Origin: JACCZR01 sp963830065
Lineage (GTDB): Bacteria; Actinomycetota; Thermoleophilia; Solirubrobacterales; Thermoleophilaceae
Length of the DNA stretch: 64,000 nucleotides
Direction: 5' to 3'
Assembly (NCBI GenBank): GCA_963830065.1
Contig: CAWHLA010000008.1
Span: 248,001 to 312,000 of the forward strand
The notes under the pieces were generated by a model. It saw only the letters and a list, made by a program, of their open reading frames with translations, ran no database searches and had not been told where the DNA came from. Positions 33,431 through 41,847 of the stretch are shown here, one piece after another; position 1 is the first letter of the stretch; the number at the start of each line of letters is the position of its first letter. The translations under genes and the position numbers were made by a program.

Positions 33431-35308
33431 CTACCCGGCCTTGTGGAGTTGCCAGTGGATGTCGCGGGCCACCTTACCCGGGAGCCCGGGCACTGCTTCC
33501 AGCTCCTCGCGGCGGGCCTCCATCACCCGTTCCGGCGTGCCGAAGTGCGTGATCAGCAGGCGCTTGCGGGCCGGGCCGACGCCGGGCAGCTCGTCCAGGG
33601 CCGAGCGTGTCATCTCCTTGTCGCGCCGGCCGCGGTGGAACTCGATCGCGAAGCGGTGGGCCTCGTCGCGCACTCGCTGGAGCAACTGGAGCTCGGGCGT
33701 GTCGTGGTCCATCACCAGCGGAGCGTTGCGCCCGGGCAGGAACACCTCCTCGATGCGCTTGGCGAGGCTGATCACCGTCACGCCCAGCTCGCGGAACTCC
33801 GTCAGCTCCCGGATGCCCGCGGCCAGCTGGCCCTTGCCGCCGTCGATCACGATCACGGCGGGGATCGCGGCGAAGCTCTCGTCGAAGGCCCGGTCGTGGG
33901 GCGAGCGCTCCTTGTGGGCCACGTACTGGGCCATCCGGCGGCTGAGCACCTCGCCCATCGCGGCGAAGTCGTCCTGCGCGGCCTCGCGGATGCCGAAGCG
34001 CCGGTAGTCGGACTTCTTCGGGGCGCCGCCCTCGAAGACGACCATGGAGGCGACCGTGTGCGTCTCCCCCAGGTTGGAGATGTCGAAGCACTCGATCCGC
34101 ATCGGGATGGTCTCCATGCCCAGGGCCCGCTGGAGGCCGTCCAGGGCCTCGACCCGCTGGGTGCGCCGGCGCTCTGAGCGCAGCCGGTCCTGGTCGAGGG
34201 CCAGGCGGGCGTTGCGCTCGGCCAGCTCGAAGATGCGCCGCTTGTCTCCCCGCTCGGCGTGGCGGACCTCGACCGCTCCCCCGCGGCGGTCGGCCAGCAG
34301 CTGGCCGATCGTCCCCGGGTCGTCGAGGCCGCGCGGCACGATCACCTGGGGCGGAATCGACATCGCGCTCGCGTAGTACTGGAGCAGGAACTCCTCGGCC
34401 ACCTCCGCCTCGTCGTGGCGGGCCTCGTTCTGCAGGTAGAAGCTCTGGCGGTCGGCGAGGATGCCGTCGCGGACCTGGAAGACCTGGGCGTTGGCGTCGA
34501 CGTCCTCGACCGCCACCGCGATCGCGTCCACGGTGCCGACGGCCTCGTTGGAGACTCGCTGGCGCTCGAGCAGCGAGCGGACGGCCTTGAGCTGGTTCCT
34601 GAACCTGGCCGCCTGCTCGAACTCCTGCGCGGCGGCCGCCTCCTGCATGTCTCGCTCCAGGTCGCGTTCGATCTCGCGGTAGCGCCCGGACAGGAAGCCG
34701 ACGATCGAGTCGACGTTGCGCCGGTACTCCTCGGCCGAGACGTAGCCGACGCAGGGCGCCTGGCAGCGCTTGATGAAGTAGTCCAGGCAGGGGCTGCCGC
34801 TCGCCCGGCCGGGCTCGGGGCCGTCGCAGGTGCGGTACTGGAACACCTTGCCGAGCAGGTCCAGGGTCTCGCGGACTCGCTTCGCGTTCGAGAAGGGGCC
34901 GAAGTAGGCGCGGTTGCGCCGGTGGCGCTCACGCGTGAAGTAGATGCGCGGGAACTCCTCGTCCAGGGAGATGGCGATATAGGGGTAGGACTTGTCGTCG
35001 CGCAGCCGTACGTTGTAGAGCGGCCGGTACTGCTTGATGAAGTTCTGCTCGGCAAGGAACGCCTCCGCCTCGGTCTCGGTGACCACGAAGTCGATCTGGT
35101 CGATCAGGCCGACCATGTCCTCGCCTCCCTTCGTGGAGGGATTGGAGAAGTGCGAGGCCACCCGCTTGCGGATCGACTTGGCCTTGCCGACGTAGATGAC
35201 CTTCCCGCGCGAGTCGCGGAACAGGTAGCTGCCGGGCGCGTCGGGCAAGGCCCGCCGCTGGGCGGTGAGGTTGCCCTTCAGCTCCTGCTTGGTCGGGGTG
35301 GCGGCCAC
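33431..35308 (-). CDS. uvrC: Excinuclease ABC subunit C
   Basis: A 625-residue nucleotide-excision repair nuclease. Domains in order: GIY-YIG (about 20-100, GSYLFRDSRGKVIYVGKA), a Cys-rich segment with CDG and CPCxxYIKRCQAPC-like residues (about 155-180), the UVR motif (about 210-245), the RNase H-like 5'-incision domain (about 390-540, with FDISNLGE and VIDGGKGQL), and tandem HhH motifs (about 575-620, LPGVGPARKRLL). Length is normal. First gene of the uvrC-rapZ-glycolysis run. Confidence 0.95.
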   Translation of the reverse strand: MAATPTKQELKGNLTAQRRALPDAPGSYLFRDSRGKVIYVGKAKSIRKRVASHFSNPSTKGGEDMVGLIDQIDFVVTETEAEAFLAEQNFIKQYRPLYNVRLRDDKSYPYIAISLDEEFPRIYFTRERHRRNRAYFGPFSNAKRVRETLDLLGKVFQYRTCDGPEPGRASGSPCLDYFIKRCQAPCVGYVSAEEYRRNVDSIVGFLSGRYREIERDLERDMQEAAAAQEFEQAARFRNQLKAVRSLLERQRVSNEAVGTVDAIAVAVEDVDANAQVFQVRDGILADRQSFYLQNEARHDEAEVAEEFLLQYYASAMSIPPQVIVPRGLDDPGTIGQLLADRRGGAVEVRHAERGDKRRIFELAERNARLALDQDRLRSERRRTQRVEALDGLQRALGMETIPMRIECFDISNLGETHTVASMVVFEGGAPKKSDYRRFGIREAAQDDFAAMGEVLSRRMAQYVAHKERSPHDRAFDESFAAIPAVIVIDGGKGQLAAGIRELTEFRELGVTVISLAKRIEEVFLPGRNAPLVMDHDTPELQLLQRVRDEAHRFAIEFHRGRRDKEMTRSALDELPGVGPARKRLLITHFGTPERVMEARREELEAVPGLPGKVARDIHWQLHKAG

Positions 35309-35338
35309 ACCCCGAGGATAGGTCCGGCTTGCCGGGCG

Positions 35339-35803
35339 CTACTCGAGGGCGCGGCCGACGCTGTCGGCCACGCAGGCGGGCTTCTCCGAGCCCTCGACCT
35401 CGACCGTCCAGCGCTGGGTGATCTGGTGCCAGCCGTTGCCGACCTCGTCCACCGAGATCACCTCGACGCTGGCCCGGATCTTCGAGTCGACCGGGACCGG
35501 CGCGGGGAAGCGCACCTTGTTCCAGCCGTAGTTGACGCCGAGCTTGAAGCCGCCGGTCTCCAGCAGGCCGTCGCGGAACCCGTCGATCATGGAGAGGGTC
35601 AGGTTGCCGTGGGCGATGGTCTTCCCGAACGGGCTCTCGTTGGCCGCGCGCTCGACGTCGACGTGGATCCACTGGTGGTCGCCGCTGACCTCGGCGAACG
35701 TGTTGATCAGCTCCTGGTCGACCGTGCGCCAGTCGCCCGGCCCGATGGTCTGGCCCACGAGCTCGCGGACCTCGTCGATGCCGTTGACGCTGACGGTGGC
35801 CAC
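35339..35803 (-). CDS. MaoC-like hotdog-fold hydratase
   Basis: A 154-residue hotdog protein. The signature FAEVSGDHQWIHVDVERAA (about 37) with the Asp/His catalytic pair and the AHGNLTLSMI helix (about 65) identify the MaoC/R-specific enoyl-CoA hydratase group (NodN-like). The GTG start overlaps the desaturase stop by one base (TAGTG), implying co-translation. With the desaturase upstream a role in fatty acid or acyl-CoA metabolism is likely; exact substrate unknown. Confidence 0.88.
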   Translation of the reverse strand: MATVSVNGIDEVRELVGQTIGPGDWRTVDQELINTFAEVSGDHQWIHVDVERAANESPFGKTIAHGNLTLSMIDGFRDGLLETGGFKLGVNYGWNKVRFPAPVPVDSKIRASVEVISVDEVGNGWHQITQRWTVEVEGSEKPACVADSVGRALE

Positions 35804-36873
35804 TAGACCGCCGACGGCGCGGGGGCGGTCCTGTGCTGGGCTCGGCGCTGTCGCGCCTCGCGCCAGGTGACCAGCCGGCCGCGCTCCTCGTCGACGAGCT
35901 TCAGCCGCGTCGTCTTCACGCCATCCCAGAAGGTCAGCGTCGGCACGTCGTGGAAGACCGGGTTGTCGTCGTGGGCGCGCTGGAGGTTGTAGTTGGGGAT
36001 CCGGGCGCTCAGATGGTGGACATGGTGCAGGCCGATGTTCCCGGTGAAGAACTGGAGCCACTTCGGGAGGTTGAGGTAAGAGCTGCCCTGCAGCGCGGCG
36101 TCGGCGTAGCTCCAGGAGTCGGTGTTCTCCCAGTAGACGTCCTCAAACTGGTGCTGGACGTAGAACAGCCAGACGCCCATGCCGCCGGCCAGGAACAGGA
36201 TCGGGGCCTGCACGAGCAGGTACTCGACCGGGCCCATCACGAAGCACAGCACCGCGACCATGACCGCGACCGCCACGTTCGTGTAGATGACGCTGCGCTT
36301 GATCCGCGGCCGCATGTCGCTCGACCACAGCCGGGGCTGGACGACCATCGAGAACAGCGGCCCGATCGTGAACATGACGAACGGGCTCCGGAACGTCCGG
36401 TACAGCAGGCGCTTGCCCAGCGGGGCGGCGTGGTACTCGGCGACGGTCATCGTCGGGAGGTCGCCGACCCCGCGGCGGTCGAGGTCGCCCGCCGACGCGT
36501 GGTGCACGGCGTGGCTGTGGCGCCAGGGATAGAAGGCGTGGAACAGCATCAGCCCGGTGGCCTTGCCCAGCCACGCGTTGGCGCGCTTGGAGGGCAGGAA
36601 TGACCCGTGCGCGCAGTCGTGGAAGATGATGTAGCTGCGCAGGGCAAAGCCCGAGGCGGGCACCGCGAGCGCGAGGGTCAGCCAGTAGGAGACGTCAAGC
36701 GCGAGGTACATGGCCACGAACAGGGCCACGTAGGGGACCACCGAGGTGAGGATCTCGACCACGCTGCGCCCGACGCGCGGCTGTGCGTAGGGCTCGAGCG
36801 TCTCGCGCCACCACGGGCGCCCGTTATCAGCGCGTTCGTAACTCTTTCCGCTCGTTGCTCCGGCCTGACTCAT
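35803..36873 (-). CDS. Membrane fatty acid desaturase
   Basis: A 356-residue di-iron membrane enzyme with four to six helices. The three histidine boxes are present: HDCAHGS (about 85), HSHAVHH (about 121) and HHVHHL (about 288). The spacing fits acyl-lipid delta-type desaturases. It would introduce double bases into lipid acyl chains, using a ferredoxin or similar donor. The ATG has GGGAGG seven bases upstream. Divergent from the DUF4386 gene, with 109 bp between that hold no clear operator. A MaoC-like hydratase follows directly. Confidence 0.92.
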   Translation of the reverse strand: MSQAGATSGKSYERADNGRPWWRETLEPYAQPRVGRSVVEILTSVVPYVALFVAMYLALDVSYWLTLALAVPASGFALRSYIIFHDCAHGSFLPSKRANAWLGKATGLMLFHAFYPWRHSHAVHHASAGDLDRRGVGDLPTMTVAEYHAAPLGKRLLYRTFRSPFVMFTIGPLFSMVVQPRLWSSDMRPRIKRSVIYTNVAVAVMVAVLCFVMGPVEYLLVQAPILFLAGGMGVWLFYVQHQFEDVYWENTDSWSYADAALQGSSYLNLPKWLQFFTGNIGLHHVHHLSARIPNYNLQRAHDDNPVFHDVPTLTFWDGVKTTRLKLVDEERGRLVTWREARQRRAQHRTAPAPSAV

Positions 36874-36982
36874 GAACCTCCCGTTGCGTATTCCCGGGGC
36901 TGGATCCTAGACACCAGTGGATTTACCCGCGTTGCGAATTAGGGAACCCTTACTCCCGGCGCGCCCGTAGGCTGGCTCGCTC

Positions 36983-37675
36983 GTGAGCACGCAGACCCTG
37001 GCCGGCACGCTGCTGATCGTCCTGCCGATCGCCTTCAACGTGGCGTTCGGGCTGCTGGCGGCACGGTTCGATTACCCCGACATCCTGCGCCAGCCGACGG
37101 GAGAGGTGCTCGCCCGGTTTCGTGCGGGCGGGACGTCGCTGATGCTCATCTGGTGGGGATTCGCCCTAACGGCCGTGGTGCTCGCGCCGGTGGTCGTGCT
37201 GTTCGCCCGCGCCATCGACGACGCCGACGCGACCCTGCTGGCCGTCGGCGCCACCGTCGGCGTCCTCGCCGCGCTGGTTCAGTCTCTCGGGCTGATCCGG
37301 TGGCCGTTCCTGGTGCCCTACCTCGCCCGCGCCGACGCCGAGCCGGACGCGACGCCCGCTCGCCGCGAGGCAGTAGACGTCGTCTTCCAGTCGTTCAACC
37401 GTTACCTCGGGGTCGCCGTCGGGGAGCACCTGGGCTACGGGCTCACGGGTGCGTGGAGCCTGCTGGCCGGCGTCGCCCTCACCCAGACCGCCGAGGTGCC
37501 GGGCTGGGTGGGCGTGCTCGGCATCGTGATCGGCCCGATGCTCATGCTCTGCTCGCTCGAGTTCGTGGGGCGTTCGGGCGACCACGGCTGGTCGGTCGCC
37601 GAGAAGCTGACCCCGGTCGCGTACACCGTGTGGTCGCTGTGGCTGGTGATCGCCGGCGTGGCGCTGATCGCCTGA
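36983..37675 (+). CDS. DUF4386-like integral membrane protein
   Basis: A 230-residue protein with about six hydrophobic helices. The pattern (N-terminal GTLLIVLPIAFNVAF, a central FQSFNRYLGVAVGEHLGYGLTG and a C-terminal pair of helices) resembles DUF4386 membrane proteins, of unknown function. GTG start. It is a single-gene unit, divergent from the desaturase and convergent with the next membrane protein across 10 bp. Confidence 0.7.
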   Translation: MSTQTLAGTLLIVLPIAFNVAFGLLAARFDYPDILRQPTGEVLARFRAGGTSLMLIWWGFALTAVVLAPVVVLFARAIDDADATLLAVGATVGVLAALVQSLGLIRWPFLVPYLARADAEPDATPARREAVDVVFQSFNRYLGVAVGEHLGYGLTGAWSLLAGVALTQTAEVPGWVGVLGIVIGPMLMLCSLEFVGRSGDHGWSVAEKLTPVAYTVWSLWLVIAGVALIA

Positions 37676-37685
37676 GACGGCTCGG

Positions 37686-38168
37686 TCAGAGGCGCTCGGC
37701 GAGCGCGGCGACGAACAGGGCCAGGGCGGCCCACGTTGCTCCCGCCCGGATCCAGTTGAGCTTGAAGTAGCGGGCCTTGGTCGCCTCCCAGCCTTCCGGC
37801 ACGGCCTGCGGGTCCCACGACAGGATCACGTCGTAGTTGGGTTCCGAGAGGCGGTTCGAAACCAGCAGCGGGCCGGCCACCGTCAGAGCGAGCCCGATCG
37901 CGGTGAGGACGAACACCGTCTCCCCCGCCTGCTCGCCCCCCATCGCGATGAGTGCGGTGGTCGGGGCGGCCACGAGGCCGACCACCATCGCGTAGTTGAA
38001 CGGCGCCCGGCGGGCGACCGGCAGGAAGGCCCCGAGGAAGCTGGCGAAGCCCTCGCCGTTCATCCGCTTCAGCATCGGATGGAGAACCGTGGTGAGCATC
38101 GCGAGCAGACCAGACCACAGCCCCGCGAACACAACGCTGGCCAGCAGCGCCCAGTCTTCGATCGGCAC
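37686..38168 (-). CDS. DUF1772-like membrane protein
   Basis: A 160-residue, four-helix membrane protein. Features such as WSGLLAMLTTVLHPMLKRM near the N-terminus and WDPQAVPEGWEATKARYFKLNWIR near residue 118 match DUF1772, a family that includes anthrone oxygenases and many proteins of unknown function. No partner polyketide genes are nearby, so oxygenase activity is not assumed. Confidence 0.72.
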   Translation of the reverse strand: MPIEDWALLASVVFAGLWSGLLAMLTTVLHPMLKRMNGEGFASFLGAFLPVARRAPFNYAMVVGLVAAPTTALIAMGGEQAGETVFVLTAIGLALTVAGPLLVSNRLSEPNYDVILSWDPQAVPEGWEATKARYFKLNWIRAGATWAALALFVAALAERL

Positions 38169-38234
38169 GGCTCCGACCTCGCTTCCTCGAGTCTCGGGCC
38201 GACCCTAACCCCGCCTGTCGCGCCACCGCAACGG

Positions 38235-39620
38235 TCACTCGACCAACCTCACCTCGAACGTGGGCGCCGCCGCGTCGCCGGCTCCGCCGAGCAGGCCGAG
38301 GATCTTGGCCACGTAGGCCCGGGTCTCGGGATAGGGCGGGATGCACATGCAGCGGGCCACCGCCGCGGGGCCGGCGTTGTAGGCGGCCAGGGCGAGCGGC
38401 ACCGAGGCAAACCGGCGCAGGTTGTCCCGCATCAGGCGGGCCTGGGCGCGGATGGCGGCCTCGGCGTCGAAGGGGTTGCTCAGGCCGTAGGAACGGGCGG
38501 TGCCGGGCATGAACTGGGCGATCCCCTGGGCGCCGGCCGGGGAGCGGGCGAAGGGGTTGAAGCCCGACTCCGCGTAGATCTGGGCCGCCAGCAGCGCCGC
38601 GCCGACGTTGTAGCGCTGCGAGGCGCTCAGGATCGTTGCGCGGTACCGCGCGGGAACGAACGACGGCAGCGAGCCGGCGCGCCGGCCGTCGCCCTTGCCG
38701 CCGCGGCCGAAGCCCACGGACGAGCTGCCGGCGTTGCGCGTGTAGCCGAAGTGCCAGGCCTCCCAGGCGTACCTCTTCACGAAGCCGAAGCGGCGCGAGT
38801 TGCGGGCCAGCCAGGCGTAGGCCGCGGGCGGCCCGAGGTCGAGCTCGGTGCCCAGCCGGTGCAGGCTCCGGCCCGGCGGCGCCACCCACTTCGGGTCCGG
38901 GTGGGCCGCGAAGAGCTTCGCCTGCTCGGCGTCGGAGCGAAAGCCGCTGGTGACGGTCAGCGTCAGGCCAGCCTCCTTGCGCGCAGCCGCGGCCATGCGG
39001 TCGAATGCCTTTGCCACGTCCGGGCGCATCGGCTTTCCGTTGCGGTAGGCCAGCGGCCCCTCGTAGCCGCCGCCCTCGGCCATCGCGGGCAGGCCCGCTG
39101 GGCCGGTCGGGCTCAGCTCCGCCTCGGCCCGGGCGCGCACGGTCAGGCGCCGGACGGCCTGGCGCCCCGAGCTCTTGATCCGCACCTTCTGGGAGCCCCG
39201 CACGGCGACGCTGACCCGGGTCGGGGCAAAGGTGGCGCCGGGGAACCCGACGTCGGCCTCGCGGAGCGCGATGCCGTTGTCCCGGGCCCCACGCACCGCG
39301 GCGTTGCGCGCCAGCTCCCGGTACGCGGCCTCGGAGAGGTGGCGGGGGTTGGGAGCACCGTTCTCGAGCAGGGCGGGCTCGAACAGGCGCGGGTAGACCT
39401 CGCGCATCGCCCGTGCGGCCGAGACCGCGGCGAGGTCGGCGGCCCGCTGGTGGCGGCCCTTGGCCCCGAGGGCCTGTCCGAAGGAAGCCAGCACGAGGAA
39501 GCCGGCCAGCAGCGCCCCGGCGACGCCGAGCATCAGGACCGAGGATTGGCCGCTCTGGCCGCTTTGGCCGGAGGCCAGGCGGCGGGTGCGGGCCCAGGCC
39601 GCCAGGAGCTGGCGGCTCAC
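38235..39620 (-). CDS. TadG-like / VanY carboxypeptidase / lytic transglycosylase fusion
   Basis: A 461-residue protein with three parts. Residues 1-165 resemble TadE/G-like pilus-assembly proteins: a GQSSVLMLGVAGALLAGFL membrane segment at 25-45 followed by QRAADLAAVSAARAM. Residues about 190-295 are a VanY-type D,D-carboxypeptidase: SGFRSDAEQAKLF, zinc ligands His254 and Asp261 in SLHRLGTELD, and WEAWH with Glu287 and His290. Residues about 320-445 are an SLT-type lytic transglycosylase: catalytic Glu351 in YAESGFNP, GAQGIAQFMPGTA and ALAAYNAGPAAV. All key residues are present. The GTG shares 4 bp with the TadZ-like stop. Likely exported by its membrane segment to cut cell wall around a Tad-like structure. 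Confidence 0.85.
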   Translation of the reverse strand: MSRQLLAAWARTRRLASGQSGQSGQSSVLMLGVAGALLAGFLVLASFGQALGAKGRHQRAADLAAVSAARAMREVYPRLFEPALLENGAPNPRHLSEAAYRELARNAAVRGARDNGIALREADVGFPGATFAPTRVSVAVRGSQKVRIKSSGRQAVRRLTVRARAEAELSPTGPAGLPAMAEGGGYEGPLAYRNGKPMRPDVAKAFDRMAAAARKEAGLTLTVTSGFRSDAEQAKLFAAHPDPKWVAPPGRSLHRLGTELDLGPPAAYAWLARNSRRFGFVKRYAWEAWHFGYTRNAGSSSVGFGRGGKGDGRRAGSLPSFVPARYRATILSASQRYNVGAALLAAQIYAESGFNPFARSPAGAQGIAQFMPGTARSYGLSNPFDAEAAIRAQARLMRDNLRRFASVPLALAAYNAGPAAVARCMCIPPYPETRAYVAKILGLLGGAGDAAAPTFEVRLVE

Positions 39621-40387
39621 GCGGGCACCTCGCACAGATCTGCGAGCTCGGCCACGCCGCGGCCGAGGGCGCCGCGCGGTTCCCGGCCGCCCATCGCCAG
39701 CTGCGCGCCCGTGCGCGAGTCGGGGATGACCAGGTCGGCGGCGTCGGCCCACCCGTCGGTGGTCTCGCCGGAGCGCTTCGGCCGGTTCAGGACGACGAGC
39801 GGTCGCGACGCTACGCGGGACACCGTGGCGGCCACCGCGACCGCGAGTGACGGCTCCACGCTCGGCCCGCCCACCAGCACGACCCGATCGGCCACCGAAG
39901 CGTGGGCACCGCCAGGCGCCCTCCCCGCGTCGAGCACCAAGGGCGCCAGGCCGCGGGCGAGGTCGGCGAGCTCCAGCGGGTCGTCGGCCTCGAGCAGGCA
40001 CAGCCGCCCGCTCGCCCGAGGCCGGCCGGGTGCCAGCTCGGCCAGCGCTCGTGCCAGGCGGGCTGCGGCAGGGGTTCCGAGCGGGATCCCGCCCGCCGGA
40101 CCGGAGCCCGATACGGCGCAGGCGCCCTCCGAGCGGCCGGCCAGCTCCGCGCCGAGGGCCCTCGCCAGCGTGGTGGCTCCGCAGCGCGCCGCCAGGCCGA
40201 ACACCGTGACCACCGGGCGCGATCCCGTGGCCACCGGCGGCTCGGGCTCCGGGCGCGGCTCGGCCGGCTCGAGTAGCCATGAGCCTGCGGTGGCCAGGGC
40301 GGCCGTCAGGAGGCCGCCTCGGCGGGGCGGAACGGGCCGCGCGCGCGGTTGTGCGCCGTGGGGGCCTGGGTCGGACCGCGGGGTCAC
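39617..40387 (-). CDS. TadZ/CpaE/ParA-like P-loop protein
   Basis: A 256-residue Ala/Arg-rich protein from the GTG at 40387, whose GTGA overlaps the preceding TadE-like stop. VTVFGLAARCGATTLARALG near residue 65 is a deviant Walker A of the MinD/ParA type; later VVLVGGPS and RPLVVLNRPKR fit the expected strands. In actinobacterial Tad clusters a diverged ParA-like protein (TadZ, or SsD) sits beside TadA. No clear Walker B Asp can be picked, so ATPase activity is uncertain. Confidence 0.62.
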   Translation of the reverse strand: MTPRSDPGPHGAQPRARPVPPRRGGLLTAALATAGSWLLEPAEPRPEPEPPVATGSRPVVTVFGLAARCGATTLARALGAELAGRSEGACAVSGSGPAGGIPLGTPAAARLARALAELAPGRPRASGRLCLLEADDPLELADLARGLAPLVLDAGRAPGGAHASVADRVVLVGGPSVEPSLAVAVAATVSRVASRPLVVLNRPKRSGETTDGWADAADLVIPDSRTGAQLAMGGREPRGALGRGVAELADLCEVPA

Positions 40388-40740
40388 GGCGCCTTCACCC
40401 GGGCGTCGGCGCTGACAGCCAGCTTTCGGCCCACGGCACGCAGCGGGGACGGCGGGTGCAGGCGCACGCGCACCGAGCCGCCGGAGATGGTCACGCGCAT
40501 CCGGCGCGACGACCACCCGGGGAGCGCTTCGCGCACGGCGGACTTGCCGTCTCCGCCGCCCGCGATCGCCAGCGCTCCGGCTTCGGCGGCCGAGCCGGCC
40601 AGGACGCTCGCGTAGCCGACCGCGAGCAGCTGGAAGCAGACGAAGCCGAGCAGCATCACCGCAGGTACCGCGCCGAGCAGCTCCACGCTGGCTTGGCCGC
40701 GCTCGCGTCCGACCGGGACTCGCCGCTGGGGGGCGATCAC
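40384..40740 (-). CDS. TadE-like pseudopilin-type protein (second)
   Basis: A 118-residue protein: a short basic N-terminus, then GQASVELLGAVPAVMLLGFV (about 16-35), the TadE-type hydrophobic helix with the conserved Glu, followed by an extracytoplasmic domain with AGSAAEAGALA. The GTG shares GTGA with the upstream TadE-like gene and the stop shares GTGA with the TadZ-like gene. Minor pilins of Tad systems have this size and plan. Confidence 0.72.
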   Translation of the reverse strand: MIAPQRRVPVGRERGQASVELLGAVPAVMLLGFVCFQLLAVGYASVLAGSAAEAGALAIAGGGDGKSAVREALPGWSSRRMRVTISGGSVRVRLHPPSPLRAVGRKLAVSADARVKAP

Positions 40741-41141
40741 TGCGGCCCTCCCAGGGAGGCCGTGGCGGCCACCGTGAGCGGCGATCGCGACGAGTGCACC
40801 ACCAGCGGCACCCGTACCGCGACCCTCACGCGGGTGCCTCGGCGTTGCACTCTCATGCCCCGCTCCAGCGTCCGCGGCAGCGCGCTCAGGGCGGCCTTGC
40901 GCACGTCGCGGTCTACGACGTCGGCGCGGGCGGCCACGCGGGCGGCGTTCGCGCACATCCACATCGCGTGGCCGGCCAGCGCGGCCTGCCACAGCGCGAG
41001 CCCGACGAGCAGCACGATCGGCACGGCCGCGACCAGCTCGACCGAGGCTTGGCCGTCGGCGTCTGCTGCGCAGCGGCGAAGGGTGATGCGGGGGCGGGAG
41101 GGCACGCCGAGCACCGTCGCGCGAGGCGTGTGACGGGACAA
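40737..41141 (-). CDS. TadE-like pseudopilin-type protein (first)
   Basis: A 134-residue protein with GQASVELVAAVPIVLLVGLAL (about 30-50; the invariant Glu lies in SVEL) followed by ANAARVAARADVV and an extracytoplasmic beta domain. It is a paralogue of the next gene. The listed TTG start gives a 29-residue basic leader; a GTG some 27 nt downstream is equally plausible. It is the first gene of a four-gene coupled unit. TadA, TadB, TadC and Flp pilin are not seen. Confidence 0.7.
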   Translation of the reverse strand: MSRHTPRATVLGVPSRPRITLRRCAADADGQASVELVAAVPIVLLVGLALWQAALAGHAMWMCANAARVAARADVVDRDVRKAALSALPRTLERGMRVQRRGTRVRVAVRVPLVVHSSRSPLTVAATASLGGPQ

Positions 41142-41234
41142 CGCCGGCGCGTTACAAGATCAGCGCAAGGCAGCGACGAGGGAGTGCCCCCGGGGCCGCA
41201 GCGAGGGGACGCCGCACGGGATTTGGCACCTGGG

Positions 41235-41328
41235 CGGTGCCCTAGGCGGAAGGTGGGATCGGTCTGCGGATGGGATCGGTGCCCTAGACCGGAAGGTGGG
41301 ATCGGTGCCCTAGGCCGAAAGGTGAGAT
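41235..41328. repeat. Three direct repeats of a 25-26 bp unit
   Basis: Copies at 41235-41259, 41277-41302 and 41303-41328 share the unit CGGTGCCCTAG followed by (A/G)CCGGAAGGTGGGAT, with 1-3 differences. The second and third abut; the first is separated from them by a 17-bp partial copy ending in TGGGAT. Possible protein-binding array or simple tandem expansion. Confidence 0.7.
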
Positions 41329-41392
41329 GGGCGCGGCGCGCGGCGGCGCAGCGCGGCGCGGGAGCGGCCCGGGGCGCGTGGCACTGGTCGCG

Positions 41393-41421
41393 AAAAGTCC
41401 TCAGCGCGCTGACGACTTTTT
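41393..41421. terminator. Bidirectional rho-independent terminator
   Basis: Arms AAAAGTC (41393-41399) and GACTTTT (41414-41420) flank the palindrome TCAGCGCGCTGA (41401-41412) across a single C/C mismatch, with a T-run on both strands. It lies 56 bp downstream of the minus-strand gene ending at 41477. The core matches the palindrome at 15168-15185. Confidence 0.75.
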
Positions 41422-41476
41422 CAGAGGGGATGTGTGCGTCGCGCCGGGGGGCGGGCGGTGCGCCGGGGCCGCGCCC

Positions 41477-41836
41477 CTAGATCGCGTAGCGCCGGTACTG
41501 GGTCCACACCCAGTACAGCCCATACGTGGCCAGCCCCAGCAGCGCCAGCCAGGCCAGCACCCCGAGGCCGCCCTGGTCGAACAGCCGGTTGGTTGCCGTG
41601 AAGGTCAGCAGCGCCAGCCCGATCGACGAGTAGAGGACGAAGCGCTGCCGCGGCTCCAGGGACTCGATCGTGGTCCGGTTCTGGCGGAACAGACGCGCGC
41701 CCAGCATGGCGATGAGCACGAAGAAGGCGATCGACAGGACGGTGAGGATCGCGTTGACCGTCTCGCGCCCACCCGGGAGCAGGGTCAGCGCCAGCGCCAC
41801 CAGCGCGATGATCCCGAACTTCCCCCAGAGCGGCAT
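41477..41836 (-). CDS. Small four-helix membrane protein
   Basis: A 119-residue hydrophobic protein with four helices (about 6-20, 28-48, 68-83, 91-110), the loop NRTTIESLEPRQRF and a basic C-terminus YRRYAI. I do not recognise a family. It lies 11 bp after uppP on the same strand and is followed by a strong terminator, so it is the end of the ppa-P450-uppP run. Confidence 0.65.
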   Translation of the reverse strand: MPLWGKFGIIALVALALTLLPGGRETVNAILTVLSIAFFVLIAMLGARLFRQNRTTIESLEPRQRFVLYSSIGLALLTFTATNRLFDQGGLGVLAWLALLGLATYGLYWVWTQYRRYAI

Positions 41837-41847
41837 GACTCAGAAAT

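Larger units (their letters stand above)
41142..41476. other. 335-bp intergenic region with repeats and a terminator
   Basis: No gene is evident on either strand. The stretch contains three copies of a 25-26 bp direct repeat (41235-41328) and a long palindrome with a T-run (41393-41421). The remainder (41142-41230 and 41329-41390) is GC-rich with no pattern I can support; the promoter of the TadE-like operon must lie near 41150. Confidence 0.6.

Noticed and set aside
41235..41328. Mini CRISPR array
   Set aside because: Units 2 and 3 abut and the first gap is a partial repeat; no unique spacers and no cas genes.
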